From Ottowia thiooxydans DSM 14619 (lineage in GTDB: Bacteria; Pseudomonadota; Gammaproteobacteria; Burkholderiales; Burkholderiaceae_C), in NCBI RefSeq assembly GCF_000422885.1, contig NZ_KE383943.1, positions 451,103 to 515,102 of the forward strand: 64,000 bases of DNA, read 5' to 3'. The translations under genes and the position numbers were made by a program. The notes under the pieces were generated by a model, which made no database searches, was not told the origin of the DNA, and was given only the letters and a program-made list of their open reading frames with translations. How positions within the stretch are numbered: position 1 is the first letter of the stretch; the number at the start of each line of letters is the position of its first letter. This document shows positions 1 to 8,874 of the stretch, piece after piece.

Positions 1-1040
1 TGGCCGGAAAATCCTGCGACGGTATAGAGGTTAGGAAGCCCGCCCGACCAGCCGCCTATTATTGGGTTGCCATCGAGTTCATGGACTTCATACAAGCCGG
101 ACCAAGTCCTATGGCATTTAGCTGCTTCAAATGCGGGAAAGCGATGGGCTACGGCTGGCCACACCACTCGCTCGAAGTAGTCATGGTCCACTTCAAAGTT
201 GAACCCCCTTCGCTCGTTGCCATCTACCAGTCCTCCGGAGAAGCCTGCTCCTTCCGATCGGAAAGCCATTCGAGCCACATCCTTCACATAGGGGAGGCGT
301 TCCACTGGAGAACCGGCAGTGAAGTAGTGCTCAAACCGCCGCATAGGGGACACCGGTAGATGCATCCCGAACATGTCCGCGACCATGCCAGACCATGCCC
401 CGCATGCATTCACGAAAGCATCCGCTTCCAGTTTTTCATCGCTGCCTAACGTGATCGACTTCACTTTGACGGTGTCCACCTCGGCGCCTTTGACTCGGTC
501 CTGGATGTACTCAGCGCCCAGCTCGGCAGCCTTGCGACGAAAGCCCCATAGAAGTCCGTTTGGATCGCACCATCCATCGTGCGGTGTGTGGGCGCCGTAA
601 GCTAAGTCATCAACGTACATCGAAGGAAAACGCTCCTTCAATTCCGATGGTGTCAAGAGGTTGACTACGCAACCATGCGCCTGTTGAATCGCGACGTTGC
701 GCTTGATGCTCTCTGCGTTTTCAGGGGGAACGATAAACAGGTACCCGCCTTCGACCCAGTCCACGGGGGCAGGCCTACCGTTGCTGGCCATCGTTGCTTC
801 GAAGTTCCTGATGAAGTCAATGCTGAACTTTGACATCTCGATGTTCTCCGGGCAGGTGAACTGCACCCGGCATCCCCCCGATGCGCGAACGGCGGAAGCG
901 AATTCGTAAGTCGGGTCTGGTTCAACCACACAGACCGAGAGGCCGGGGGACTCCTTCAGAAGGAAGTAGGCGATGGCGGATCCAACGATGCCGCCGCCCA
1001 TTACAACGACGTCGTACTTGGCACGGGAAAGAGTAGTCAT
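1..1040 (-). CDS. FAD-dependent oxidoreductase, D-amino-acid-oxidase (DAO) family, C-terminus beyond window
   Basis: From an ATG at 1038-1040 the leftward frame stays open for 346 codons to the edge, so the 3' end is missing. Residues 11-27 (VVVMGGGIVGSAIAYFL) are the GxGxxG dinucleotide fold, followed by the acidic end of strand 2 (VVEPD). The stretch QFTCPENIEMS (residue 60 on) and the late DGNPIIGGWSGGLPNLY and AGFSG segments fit DAO-family flavoenzymes (DadA, sarcosine oxidase, FOXRED1-like), which oxidise D- or secondary amines. It is divergent from the binding-protein gene at 1130, and a palindromic operator candidate lies between them. The exact substrate cannot be read; a cyclic imino acid is a guess from the neighbours. 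Confidence 0.85.
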   Translation of the reverse strand, partial: MTTLSRAKYDVVVMGGGIVGSAIAYFLLKESPGLSVCVVEPDPTYEFASAVRASGGCRVQFTCPENIEMSKFSIDFIRNFEATMASNGRPAPVDWVEGGYLFIVPPENAESIKRNVAIQQAHGCVVNLLTPSELKERFPSMYVDDLAYGAHTPHDGWCDPNGLLWGFRRKAAELGAEYIQDRVKGAEVDTVKVKSITLGSDEKLEADAFVNACGAWSGMVADMFGMHLPVSPMRRFEHYFTAGSPVERLPYVKDVARMAFRSEGAGFSGGLVDGNERRGFNFEVDHDYFERVVWPAVAHRFPAFEAAKCHRTWSGLYEVHELDGNPIIGGWSGGLPNLYTVAGFSG

Positions 1041-1085
1041 AAAAATCACTGAGTAGGGGATCGATGTGTTGACAATGTATCCTAA

Positions 1086-1097
1086 ATTGGATCCAAT
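1086..1097. promoter_or_regulatory. 12-bp perfect palindrome, candidate GntR operator
   Basis: ATTGGATCCAAT is a perfect palindrome in the 89-bp divergent promoter region between the DAO-type gene and the binding-protein gene. A TTGACA hexamer at 1069-1074 lies just upstream, so a protein bound here could block the rightward promoter. The same pattern, ATTGGA-N2-CAA, recurs three times near 10.9 kb beside a GntR gene. The role is inferred from position and recurrence. Confidence 0.5.
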
Positions 1098-1129
1098 AGT
1101 CAATCAACAACCCGCCTTTGGAGATCCAT

Positions 1130-2017
1130 ATGAAGCTCAAGATTGCGCTTTTTGTTTCCGCGCTACTTGCCAATTCCCTGGCGTTTGCTCAGCTCAACGA
1201 TACGCTTGAGAAGATCAGGTCTAGTGGCGCGATAACGGTCGGCCATCGCGATTCTTCCATTCCCTTCTCATACATCACCAAGTCAGGTGGCGAACCCATC
1301 GGTTTTGCCATTGACATCTGCAAGGAAATCATCGGTGCTATCAAAACAGAGCTGAAGTTGCCTAACCTGATCGTCAAGTATCAGATGGTCACCTCTCAGA
1401 ATCGAGTGCCTTTGGTCCAGAACGGTACGGTTGATATTGAGTGTGGCTCGACCACCAACTCCGTCGCACGTCAACAGCTCGTGGCGTTCGGTCCGAACTA
1501 CATCATGGTGGGTGTCAGTGCTGCAGTGAAAAAGAGCTCGGGCATCAACAGCTTCGCCGATCTCAATGGCAAGACGATCGCCACGACGACCGGAACCACA
1601 TCGATCCCGCTGCTAAGGGCGTACAAGCGGACGGAGAACATCCAGGTCAATGAGGTCCTGGGGAAAGATCACTCGGATGCCTTCCTGTTGCTTGCATCGG
1701 ACCGAGTGAGTGCGTTCATCATGGACGATATCCTGCTCGCGGGGCAAATAGCGGCGTCTCAAACGCCAGGTGACTACAGAATCTTGCCCGAAGCACTGCG
1801 CCAGGAACCCTACGGAATCATGCTCCGCAAGGATGATCCCAAGTTCAAGGCTTTGGTGGACACGACAGTTTCCGGATTGATGAAAAGCAATGCGATCAAC
1901 CAGCTGTATGGCAAGTGGTTCACCTCGCCTATCCTCCCGCGCAACGTCAGTTTGAATTTTCCGATGTCGGAAGCCACCCAGGACCTCTACCGGAACCCGA
2001 GTGACAAAGGCGTCTGA
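1130..2017 (+). CDS. Amino-acid ABC transporter substrate-binding protein (SBP_bac_3, GltI-like)
   Basis: A 295-residue periplasmic binding protein. The start is the ATG at 1130, with GGAG at 1120-1123; a TTG four codons upstream overlaps this site and is less likely. Residues 1-21 are a Sec signal peptide ending AFA before Q. The mature part has the family 3 layout: ITVGHRDSSIPFSY near the N-terminus, GFAIDICKEI, DIECGSTTNS and a DLNGKTIATTTGT hinge segment. The relatives I recognise are glutamate/aspartate receptors (GltI/AatJ). No matching permease or ATPase gene lies in the window, so it is an orphan here or works with a distant transporter. The next gene begins 20 bp downstream, suggesting co-transcription. 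Confidence 0.88.
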   Translation: MKLKIALFVSALLANSLAFAQLNDTLEKIRSSGAITVGHRDSSIPFSYITKSGGEPIGFAIDICKEIIGAIKTELKLPNLIVKYQMVTSQNRVPLVQNGTVDIECGSTTNSVARQQLVAFGPNYIMVGVSAAVKKSSGINSFADLNGKTIATTTGTTSIPLLRAYKRTENIQVNEVLGKDHSDAFLLLASDRVSAFIMDDILLAGQIAASQTPGDYRILPEALRQEPYGIMLRKDDPKFKALVDTTVSGLMKSNAINQLYGKWFTSPILPRNVSLNFPMSEATQDLYRNPSDKGV

Positions 2018-2037
2018 TTTCAAACTGAATACCCACC

Positions 2038-3288
2038 ATGACCAAAAGAATACTGATAGCTGGTGCGCGGCTTCTGGATCCACGCCAAGACCGTTTGGGG
2101 GCACCCACCGACATTCTGATCTCGGGAGCGGACATCCAGGCCGTCGGCCAACACATCACTAACGCCGAGGATGCCGAGCGTATCGATGCTGAAGGGCTTA
2201 CGGTCATGCCAGGGCTTATTGACGCCCACGTTCATATCTACATGAACGAACGCAACATCGCTGCTGGCGCCGAAGTTCCACAGACCTACGCAGCGGCGAA
2301 GTCGACTTTCGTGTTGAGAGATATGCTTCACCGAGGTTGGACTACGGTGCGCGACGTTGCTGGAGGAGACTACGGAATGCGCGATGCCGTCGAGGCCGGC
2401 TACGTTCAAAGTCCTCGTCTTTTCGTTGGCGGAAAGGCGATTACTCAGACGGGTGGCCATGGAGATTTTCGTGGTCGTGCGGAGTCCGAGTACGACTGCG
2501 CCTGTTGCACCGGGCGTGCGCTCTTCAGCACTCTTGCCGATGGCGTACCCGAGGTCATAAAAGCCACGCGCGAGCAATTGCGATTGGGTGCAGACCACAT
2601 CAAGATCATGCTTAGCGGGGGCGTTGCTTCGCCTAACGATCCTCTGGACAGCATTCAGTACCGCGTGGACGAAATCGCTGCGTGTGTAGAAGAGGCCCAG
2701 CGCTGGGGAACCTATGTTTGTGCACATGCCTATTCCGACATCGCGATCCGAAGGGCTGTGGAAAACGGCATTCGCACGATCGAACACGGGAACTTTGTGG
2801 GCGCCGAAACAGCAGCCATCATGGCCGAGCGGGGTGCCTTCGTGGTGCCGACTCTGATAGTTCATGAGGCGAACTTGCGACTAGGCGCCGCGTCTGGAAA
2901 ATCTCCCAGTTCCATGGAAAAGAATGAACGTGTTCGTCAAGGAGGACTTCAGGCTCTCAAGACTTACAAGCAAGCAGGTGTGCAAATCGGCTACGGCAGC
3001 GATTTGTCCATGCATACGCAGCACTTTCAGAACGAAGGTTTGGCTTTCCACGCTTCGTCGCTCTCGAATGCGGACGTCATCCGCTCAGCCACGATCGTGA
3101 ATGCCAAAGTGATCCGGCGTGAGGCCAAGCTAGGCGAGCTTGTCACAGGCGCTATGGCAGATGTGCTTTTAGTGAAAGGGGATCCCTACCAGGACCTTAT
3201 GGTGCTGGCAAATCCCGCTGAGAACATTGTCGGAATTTTGCAGTCGGGCAACGTGATCAAGAACATCATCAAGACGCGCAATCCCTAG
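2038..3288 (+). CDS. Metal-dependent amidohydrolase, imidazolonepropionase/prolidase-like
   Basis: A 416-residue cytoplasmic amidohydrolase-superfamily enzyme. Visible metal ligands are H64 and H66 (IDAHVHIYM), K189 as the likely carboxylated lysine (HIKIMLSGG), H230, H250 (IEHGNF) and D322 (GYGSDLS). The short N-terminal sandwich (LIAGARLLD) and the C-terminal strand (GELVTGAMADVLLVKGDP) are typical. This subgroup includes enzymes characterised as Xaa-Pro or Xaa-Arg/Lys dipeptidases as well as imidazolonepropionase-like hydrolases, so a C-N bond in a peptide-like substrate is likely. The gene follows the binding-protein gene by 20 bp and precedes a Bug receptor, consistent with hydrolysis of an imported amide. 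Confidence 0.85.
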   Translation: MTKRILIAGARLLDPRQDRLGAPTDILISGADIQAVGQHITNAEDAERIDAEGLTVMPGLIDAHVHIYMNERNIAAGAEVPQTYAAAKSTFVLRDMLHRGWTTVRDVAGGDYGMRDAVEAGYVQSPRLFVGGKAITQTGGHGDFRGRAESEYDCACCTGRALFSTLADGVPEVIKATREQLRLGADHIKIMLSGGVASPNDPLDSIQYRVDEIAACVEEAQRWGTYVCAHAYSDIAIRRAVENGIRTIEHGNFVGAETAAIMAERGAFVVPTLIVHEANLRLGAASGKSPSSMEKNERVRQGGLQALKTYKQAGVQIGYGSDLSMHTQHFQNEGLAFHASSLSNADVIRSATIVNAKVIRREAKLGELVTGAMADVLLVKGDPYQDLMVLANPAENIVGILQSGNVIKNIIKTRNP

Positions 3289-3351
3289 CGGTATAGCGAG
3301 CATGGGTGCCCGTTGTGCAGGGATTTTCTTCCCGGATCGAGAAGGCATGAG

Positions 3352-3413
3352 TGGGAGTCGAATTCGATGGTTCTGATTGATGCAAGTGATCCCACCACAT
3401 GCGGCGACTCCCA
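3352..3413 (+). terminator. Inverted repeat with a T-run, possible long-loop terminator
   Basis: TGGGAGTCG (3352-3360) pairs perfectly with CGACTCCCA (3405-3413) across a 44-nt loop, and a run of five T follows shortly after. It sits 60 bp after the amidohydrolase stop and 100 bp before the next start. This could end or attenuate the upstream transcript. The long loop is unusual for an intrinsic terminator, so the assignment is tentative. Confidence 0.35.
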
Positions 3414-3510
3414 TACGTTTTTCTGAAATTCAAACCCGGAAAGCCGTTGTTTACGCGAACGCTCCCATGAGCGAGCCAGCAAGGGCGGCCCTTCACCACT
3501 GGAGATATTC

Positions 3511-4479
3511 ATGAAAGTACTTCGCGCATGCGCTGTTGCCTTTTTTGCCGTGACTGCCGCGGCATCCGTTACAGCGCAGAACTATCCCATCAAACCTATC
3601 AAACTGATTGTGCCTTTCGCGCCGGGCAGCGCGACCGATATGCTCGGGCGCCTTGTTGCTCAAGGGCTTTCTGAGAGGTTAGGCCAGCCTGTCATCGTTG
3701 AACCCAAGCCCGGCGCAGGAACATCTATCGGAGCTCAAGCCGTTGAAAATAGCGCACCTGACGGCTATACGGTTTTGCTTGGCACGAACGCCACCTTCGC
3801 GGTCAACAGCATTCTGTACAAGAAGCTCCCTTACGATCCGTTGGGCTTCAGCTTCGTGGCGACCGCAGGCGGTATGCCCAGTTTCCTGATAGTGTCTGGA
3901 CAGTCCAAACATAAGTCGTTGGCTGACTTCATCAAAGATGCCAAAGCGAATCCAGGTAAAGTCAGCTACGCTTCTTCCGGAGTGGGATCTACTGGTCACT
4001 TGGTAGGAAAGGTGCTCGAAAATGCTGCCGGCATCGACCTGCTGCACGTACCGTACAAGGACGGGCCTCAGGGCTTGAGCGCCACGATGACGGGAGAGGT
4101 CAACGGAATCTTCTATACATCCATTGCCGCTATGCCAATGATCACAGCGGGCAGAGTCCGCCCCCTGGCTGTCAGTACTCAAAAGCGTACCCCTGAACTT
4201 CCTAATGTGCCGACGATATCGGAATCGGGTTATGGCGGCTTCGATTTCTCTGGCTGGGGCATACTGGCTGTGCCGAAAAAGACGCCTCAGGCTGTGACAG
4301 ACAAATTGCGCGAAGCTGCGTACAGTCTCTACAGCAACGCGGATTTCCAAGCCAAACTGGAGAAGATCGGCATGCAGCAGATGCCGCAGCTATCGGGTCG
4401 GGAGCTAGAGGCCTTCGTTGCTAAAGAGCGAGATCGCATGGTTGATGTTGCAACCAGGTCTAACATCCAGCCAGAGTGA
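3511..4479 (+). CDS. Bug/TctC-family tripartite tricarboxylate transporter receptor
   Basis: A 322-residue periplasmic solute receptor. The start at 3511 has GGAG about 7 bp upstream. Residues 1-22 are a Sec signal peptide (VTA before QNYP). Bug hallmarks follow: IKLIVPFAPGSATDMLGR, VIVEPKPGAG with DGYTVLLG, VSYASSGVGSTGHL, and ELPNVPTISESG. Bug proteins bind carboxylates and related small molecules and normally hand them to TctA/TctB, but no tctAB genes are present, as is common for the expanded Bug families of Burkholderiales. It probably recognises the substrate of the surrounding catabolic genes. The ligand cannot be read. Confidence 0.93.
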   Translation: MKVLRACAVAFFAVTAAASVTAQNYPIKPIKLIVPFAPGSATDMLGRLVAQGLSERLGQPVIVEPKPGAGTSIGAQAVENSAPDGYTVLLGTNATFAVNSILYKKLPYDPLGFSFVATAGGMPSFLIVSGQSKHKSLADFIKDAKANPGKVSYASSGVGSTGHLVGKVLENAAGIDLLHVPYKDGPQGLSATMTGEVNGIFYTSIAAMPMITAGRVRPLAVSTQKRTPELPNVPTISESGYGGFDFSGWGILAVPKKTPQAVTDKLREAAYSLYSNADFQAKLEKIGMQQMPQLSGRELEAFVAKERDRMVDVATRSNIQPE

Positions 4480-4486
4480 TACTAGG

Positions 4487-4520
4487 AACGTGGAGGGACC
4501 TCTCGCGGCTCCTCCACGTT
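4487..4520. terminator. Stem-loop between convergent genes
   Basis: AACGTGGAGG (4487-4496) and CCTCCACGTT (4511-4520) form a perfect 10-bp stem with a 14-nt loop. It lies between the rightward Bug gene and the leftward proC, where a bidirectional terminator is expected. The T-tract is weak. Confidence 0.55.
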
Positions 4521-4555
4521 GGACTTTCTGAGAAACCCTCTGCCTGCCTGCCTGG

Positions 4556-5398
4556 CTAGGAGGAAGGCGTGGACAGTTCCTGCGATAGTTCACTCGCTCT
4601 CGCATGCGCTGCATACACAGCGTCCCGTAAAGCCTGGGGTGTTGCTCGTTCATCGAGTACGGCTAACGCTGCTTCCGTGGTGCCGCGCTTGGACGTCACG
4701 CGCGCACGCAAGGTTCCGTATGGCTCACCCAGCTTAGCCTGCTCCACGGCGCCGGCTGTCGTGCGCAAGACTAGATCACGCGCCAGTTCGGTCGTGAAGC
4801 CGAGAGCTTCGGCTGCCAACTGGAAGGACTCAAGGAAGTGAAATACATATGCCGGCCCGCTTCCGCTCACGGCCGTGACGGCATCCAGGCGTTCGTCACT
4901 CTCTACCCAAAAGCAATGGCCTGTGGCTGCGAGCACTTGGGCGGCGCATGATCTGTCTACCTCAGATACTCCCTCGGCTGCCACCATCCCTGTCACACCC
5001 GCTCCGACAAGGGCCGCCATGTTGGGCATGGCACGAATCACCCGGTCGGTCTTTAGCCAGCCACTCAGTACGGTGAGTGGCAACCCGGCAGCAATGCTGA
5101 TATGAAGCGCCGCGCCGAGGTGACCTCGTGCCTCGTGCAGCGCTTGCTGGAATATCTGAGGCTTGACTGCCCAGACGATAAGGTCTGCGCGCGTGAAGCG
5201 CGTATCAGCACGCTCTGCCGCCATGACTCCAAATGTCTGCTCCAGGTGCTCGCGTTGCGCTGCCGTCGGTTCAATGACGAGAATTGAGGCTGGCGAGCGG
5301 CCACCTTTCAGCAAGCCAGCAATCATTGCCGAAGCCATCTGACCTCCGCCAACGAAGGCAAGGGTGGACCTCAAGGCGGGATCATTTTGGAGTTTCAT
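4556..5398 (-). CDS. proC: Pyrroline-5-carboxylate reductase
   Basis: A 280-residue enzyme that reduces Δ1-pyrroline-5-carboxylate to L-proline with NAD(P)H. The N-terminal Rossmann motif is AFVGGGQMASAMIAGLL. The catalytic domain shows VSGSGPAYVFHFLES and, near residue 235, VTSKRGTTEAAL, the place of the family's usual VTSPGGTT signature with SKR in place of SPG. Length and order fit ProC. Its position inside a catabolic cluster, rather than next to a YggS-type gene, and the altered signature leave room for a paralogue acting on a related cyclic imine. It is divergent from a GntR gene. Confidence 0.88.
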   Translation of the reverse strand: MKLQNDPALRSTLAFVGGGQMASAMIAGLLKGGRSPASILVIEPTAAQREHLEQTFGVMAAERADTRFTRADLIVWAVKPQIFQQALHEARGHLGAALHISIAAGLPLTVLSGWLKTDRVIRAMPNMAALVGAGVTGMVAAEGVSEVDRSCAAQVLAATGHCFWVESDERLDAVTAVSGSGPAYVFHFLESFQLAAEALGFTTELARDLVLRTTAGAVEQAKLGEPYGTLRARVTSKRGTTEAALAVLDERATPQALRDAVYAAHARASELSQELSTPSS

Positions 5399-5606
5399 AT
5401 AGATGCTTCCTGGTTCGTTAACTCCAGAGCATTTTCATTTCACTCGATCAGAATTTTTGTTCGTTCTTCTATGCCGAAGGTGAATGTTTCACTATCAAGA
5501 ACGATGTAAATATTAGCCAGATCATGTTCCTGCTTGCCGCTCTGCCAGCCGGGTTCTCTAAGTCTGCCGCGCCGATAGCTGCAAACGGGGTTTGGATCCT
5601 TCATTG

Positions 5607-5622
5607 GATTCTTTATAGAATC
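5607..5622. promoter_or_regulatory. Palindrome upstream of the first GntR gene
   Basis: GATTCT-TTAT-AGAATC is a perfect 6-bp inverted repeat about 33 bp upstream of the likely GntR start, preceded by TTTGGATCC at 5592-5600, which resembles half of the ATTGGATCCAAT site seen at 1086. It is a plausible autoregulatory operator in the proC/GntR divergent promoter. Confidence 0.4.
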
Positions 5623-5654
5623 AGATCTATACGATGAATCGTGAGGAAGTATCA

Positions 5655-6296
5655 ATGGGTTCAGTCACACTTGAGCGTGAGGCGGTTCTCTCAACAGATG
5701 CCGTCACCGATGCGCTGCGAGAACTAATATTAAGTGGCGAGCTGGGGATAGGAGTTCAACTGAAGCAACAGGCGTTGGCTGAACGTTTTGGCGTGAGCAG
5801 AATACCGGTGCGGGAGGCACTCAAGCGATTGCAGTCAGAGGGGTTGATCGAGCATAAACCCCACCAAGGCTCTACGGTAGCTGCTCAATCCATTCAGGAG
5901 TTGATCGAAGCATTGGACATTCGCATTGCTCTCGAAACACGCGCCTTGAAGCTAGCCATACCGCAGATGAAGGCAGCTGATCATCGCGCTGCAAGAGAAA
6001 TCATGGCACGCTACGACGGTAGTGAGTCACCGCAGGAGTGGGCTGAGCTTAACCTTGAGTTTCACATGGTGCTTTATCGCCCATGCGCGCGAACGAAATT
6101 ACTCAAAATGATTGAGGAGAGTGTTCGGGGCATCGCTCGTCACATGCGCGCGATGCAGTCGTACAAAGTCGGTCGAAAGACTCCGCAAGCCGAGCACGAT
6201 TTGATCCTGAAGGCCTGCATAGCCAAGGACATCCCGCGGGCAGTAGAACTGCTGGAACAGCACATTGAGCATACGCAGTTGGCGCTTGAGAGCTAG
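5655..6296 (+). CDS. GntR-family regulator, FadR/FCD type
   Basis: A 213-residue DNA-binding regulator. I prefer the ATG at 5655 because GAGGAAG lies 5 bp upstream; an in-frame ATG at 5634 adds seven residues. The N-terminal winged helix shows ALAERFGVSRIPVREALKRL and EGLIEHKPHQGS, the standard GntR recognition pattern. The all-helical FCD effector domain follows, with the family's early arginine segment (ALDIRIALETRAL) and later histidines (LEFHMVLYR, EQHIEHT) that would bind a metal and a carboxylate ligand. It probably controls the divergent proC and/or the Bug gene downstream. Confidence 0.92.
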   Translation: MGSVTLEREAVLSTDAVTDALRELILSGELGIGVQLKQQALAERFGVSRIPVREALKRLQSEGLIEHKPHQGSTVAAQSIQELIEALDIRIALETRALKLAIPQMKAADHRAAREIMARYDGSESPQEWAELNLEFHMVLYRPCARTKLLKMIEESVRGIARHMRAMQSYKVGRKTPQAEHDLILKACIAKDIPRAVELLEQHIEHTQLALES

Positions 6297-6582
6297 GGAG
6301 GCTCTGCGAAGAAGAAGTGGCGCATCTGGCGTCGGCATCTCTGCAACTTAGTTGCCAGGCAGCTCAGGCAACAAATAGCAACTTGGTATTAGATCGAAGC
6401 AAGACGCTAAACCAGAATTTGCGTAAAAATGCAGGTGCAGAGTGGTGATGTCTATACACTTTCGGCCTAAGTCCATTGAGTTGTGAAGGCAGAGCAGCTA
6501 CGGGGTGGTATTCACGCGCATTGATTTTTCGATCGGCGCTTCAGGTCTGACACCCTCCCAGGCAATATTGAGGAGAGAGCCG

Positions 6583-7566
6583 ATGCAGAACTTGCACTCC
6601 GCCCGTATCAGCCGCCGAGCTGTATTGGCGGCTTCGACCATCGTCGCACCAGGTCTGCGCGCGCAGGGAAATTCCAAGACGATCCGCATCATCGTTTCCT
6701 TTGCGGCTGGTAGCGGTAACGACCTGACGGCTCGCGAACTGGCAGGCTATATGTCTGAGCGGCTGAGGCAAACTGTGGTTGTCGAAAACAAGCCCGGGGG
6801 AGGCGGCTCTCTTGGAACCGAAGCAGTTGCAAGGGCCGTTCCAGATGGCTTGACGCTCGGTCTTGGGACCAGTTCGCAACTGGTCATGAACGTGGGCCTC
6901 TACAGGTCGCTTCCGTTCGACGTGGAGAAAGATTTGCGCACGATCGGCTTAGTGAGTCGATCCAACGTGGTGCTCGCGGGAAGGTCGACCGGGCCCAGGA
7001 CGCTGAAGGCGCTGATCGCTGAAGCCAAGGCACGTCCGAACCAGCTCAGCTATGGTTCAGGGGGAATCGGTTCCACCAGCCATATCGTCGGTGAGGCGTT
7101 TGCCAAGGCAACTGACATCAAGATCAATCACGTGCCCTACAAGGGCAATGGGCCGGCCATGGCCGATCTTGCTGGAGATCACGTGGATTTCGTCTTCGAC
7201 GGTCTTTCCACATCGCTTCCCATGTCCCTGTTAGGGCGGGTGAATTTGCTCGCTATATCGGGCGTGGAGCGCAACCAGGCAGCGCCTGGATTGGCCACAT
7301 TTGCGGAACAGGGTTTGCGAGCCTACGAAGCCTACACCTGGAACTGTTTGATAGCGCCAGCTCAAACGCCAGCGGCGATGATGACGCGCCTCAACGCGGC
7401 ATTGGCTGAGGCGCTTGCCGTGCCGGCTCTACACGCACGTCTGGTTCAACAATCCGGCTCAGAGATTCTGACTCCCACTACGCCTTACCAGGCAGATGCA
7501 TTTGTTCGCAGGGAGCGTGAGCGCTGGGTGCCGTTCATTCGGAGCCTGAAGCTGGATGTGGCCTGA
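6583..7566 (+). CDS. Bug/TctC-family receptor with Tat-like signal
   Basis: A 327-residue solute receptor. The start at 6583 has AGGAGAG upstream; the longer frame from 6505 has no such site. The N-terminus has SRRAVLAAS followed by a hydrophobic stretch and LRAQG, resembling a twin-arginine signal rather than a plain Sec signal. Bug motifs: IRIIVSFAAGSGNDLTAREL, VVVENKPGGGGSLGTEAV with PDGLTLGLGT, and LSYGSGGIGSTSHIV. It is about 47% G+C-poor in its leader but otherwise like its neighbours. No tctAB genes are nearby. It lies 286 bp after the GntR gene, in a gap where I see no other feature. Confidence 0.92.
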   Translation: MQNLHSARISRRAVLAASTIVAPGLRAQGNSKTIRIIVSFAAGSGNDLTARELAGYMSERLRQTVVVENKPGGGGSLGTEAVARAVPDGLTLGLGTSSQLVMNVGLYRSLPFDVEKDLRTIGLVSRSNVVLAGRSTGPRTLKALIAEAKARPNQLSYGSGGIGSTSHIVGEAFAKATDIKINHVPYKGNGPAMADLAGDHVDFVFDGLSTSLPMSLLGRVNLLAISGVERNQAAPGLATFAEQGLRAYEAYTWNCLIAPAQTPAAMMTRLNAALAEALAVPALHARLVQQSGSEILTPTTPYQADAFVRRERERWVPFIRSLKLDVA

Positions 7567-7681
7567 GAGCCAACGCACAAGCGAATACTGAACATTTGCC
7601 GAGCGAGTAGGGGGGAGATGATTCGGTTGGGCTCTTCATGCTTGTCTTCACGATCGCGGAAGCGGGCGTTGCGCTGATGTC

Positions 7682-8725
7682 TCAGGGAGCGCGCCTCGTG
7701 CTCTCGGAGCCGGAAAGCAGATTGGTGATTTCTTCGTAGAGTGCGCGAGGCACTTGAACTCCATGCTCCAGGCTCCTCTTGCGTGCCGCGAACCTGCGCT
7801 GTGATGGCAACCTGGCACCCTGACCCAGGAATGCGTCAAAAAGCCTCTCTGCTCGGGCGGTGTCATTGGCGTATTGGCCTTGTCCGAGTAGCAGTGGGTC
7901 CATGGCAATGACAAGCTCGCCGTGACAAGGCGAGGCCCCTTGGCCATCGTCGTATTCCAATGAGTCCAAGCTCGTCAGATCACCGATCAATGGCCCTGCC
8001 AGCAACTCGATCATGGTGGAAAGCGCCGAACCCTTGTGGCCTCCGAATGCAAGCATTGCGCCACCGTTCAGGATGGAGTTGGCATTGCTTGTAGGCTGAC
8101 CGAGTGCATCTATTCCCCAGCCAAAGGGTACGGCCTTTCCAGAACGGTTGTGCAACTCTATTTCTCCGCGCGCTACAGCGCTGGTTGCGAAATCAAACAC
8201 GTACGGGTCTTTGCCGGGTCTGGGCCACCCGAAGGCGATAGGGTTGGTTCCAAGGACTGCCTGGGTCCCGCCGGCGGGCGCCACGCCTGCGTGGCTCGGA
8301 TTCATTGCGATGGCGGCAAGGCCGGCCGCTGTCAGGACTTCGATCTCAGGCCAAAGTGCTGAGAAGTGATAACAGTTGTTGATCACCATGGCCGCAATCC
8401 CCGTCTTCCTGGCCTTTTCGATCAGCACCTCGCTCCCCATTTCGAATGACAGGGGAGAGTATGCAAACTGAGCGTCCACACCCACCAGCGCCGGTGTGCG
8501 ATCTCGCATCACGGGAAGCGCGTCACGAGAGATGCTGCTGTTGCTGAGTGTGTGGGTGGTGATCAGGAGCCTATAGATACCGTGCGAATAGCACTCGTCT
8601 CTCTCGCCTGCTGTGATGACGCGAGCTACCGCTTCTGCGTGCGCAAGCGACATCCCGTGCTCTCTCAATACCCGTACGGAAAGGCCGAATACGTCATCAA
8701 GAGCGAGGCAAACGGTATCGGCCAT
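7682..8725 (-). CDS. LDH2-family NAD(P)-dependent oxidoreductase (malate/ureidoglycolate/imine reductase type)
   Basis: A 347-residue enzyme of the malate/L-lactate dehydrogenase type 2 family. The start at 8725 is chosen for AGGAGG about 8 bp upstream; 18 extra codons further up lack a site. Family motifs in order: ERDECYSHGIYRL, INNCYHFSALW, GTNPIAFGWPRPG, FDFATSAVARGEI and AFGGHKGSALSTMIELL. Members reduce 2-oxo acids or Δ1-pyrroline/piperideine-2-carboxylate, or oxidise ureidoglycolate and sulfolactate. Beside ProC, a DAO-type oxidase and a DapA-family enzyme, the cyclic-imine reductase role is attractive but inferred. Confidence 0.88.
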   Translation of the reverse strand: MADTVCLALDDVFGLSVRVLREHGMSLAHAEAVARVITAGERDECYSHGIYRLLITTHTLSNSSISRDALPVMRDRTPALVGVDAQFAYSPLSFEMGSEVLIEKARKTGIAAMVINNCYHFSALWPEIEVLTAAGLAAIAMNPSHAGVAPAGGTQAVLGTNPIAFGWPRPGKDPYVFDFATSAVARGEIELHNRSGKAVPFGWGIDALGQPTSNANSILNGGAMLAFGGHKGSALSTMIELLAGPLIGDLTSLDSLEYDDGQGASPCHGELVIAMDPLLLGQGQYANDTARAERLFDAFLGQGARLPSQRRFAARKRSLEHGVQVPRALYEEITNLLSGSESTRRAP

Positions 8726-8874
8726 GTACAAGTTCCTCCTGGAATGATCCGCGCGTGGAGATGCAGTCCGGTTACCCACCAGGCTTTATGGCCGCAGGCA
8801 TCCGGCTTGAGATGTGGGCATGTTCTGATTGGCGTCTCACAGGGGTGGCTACCACCCGGTTGTTGATTAACGCC

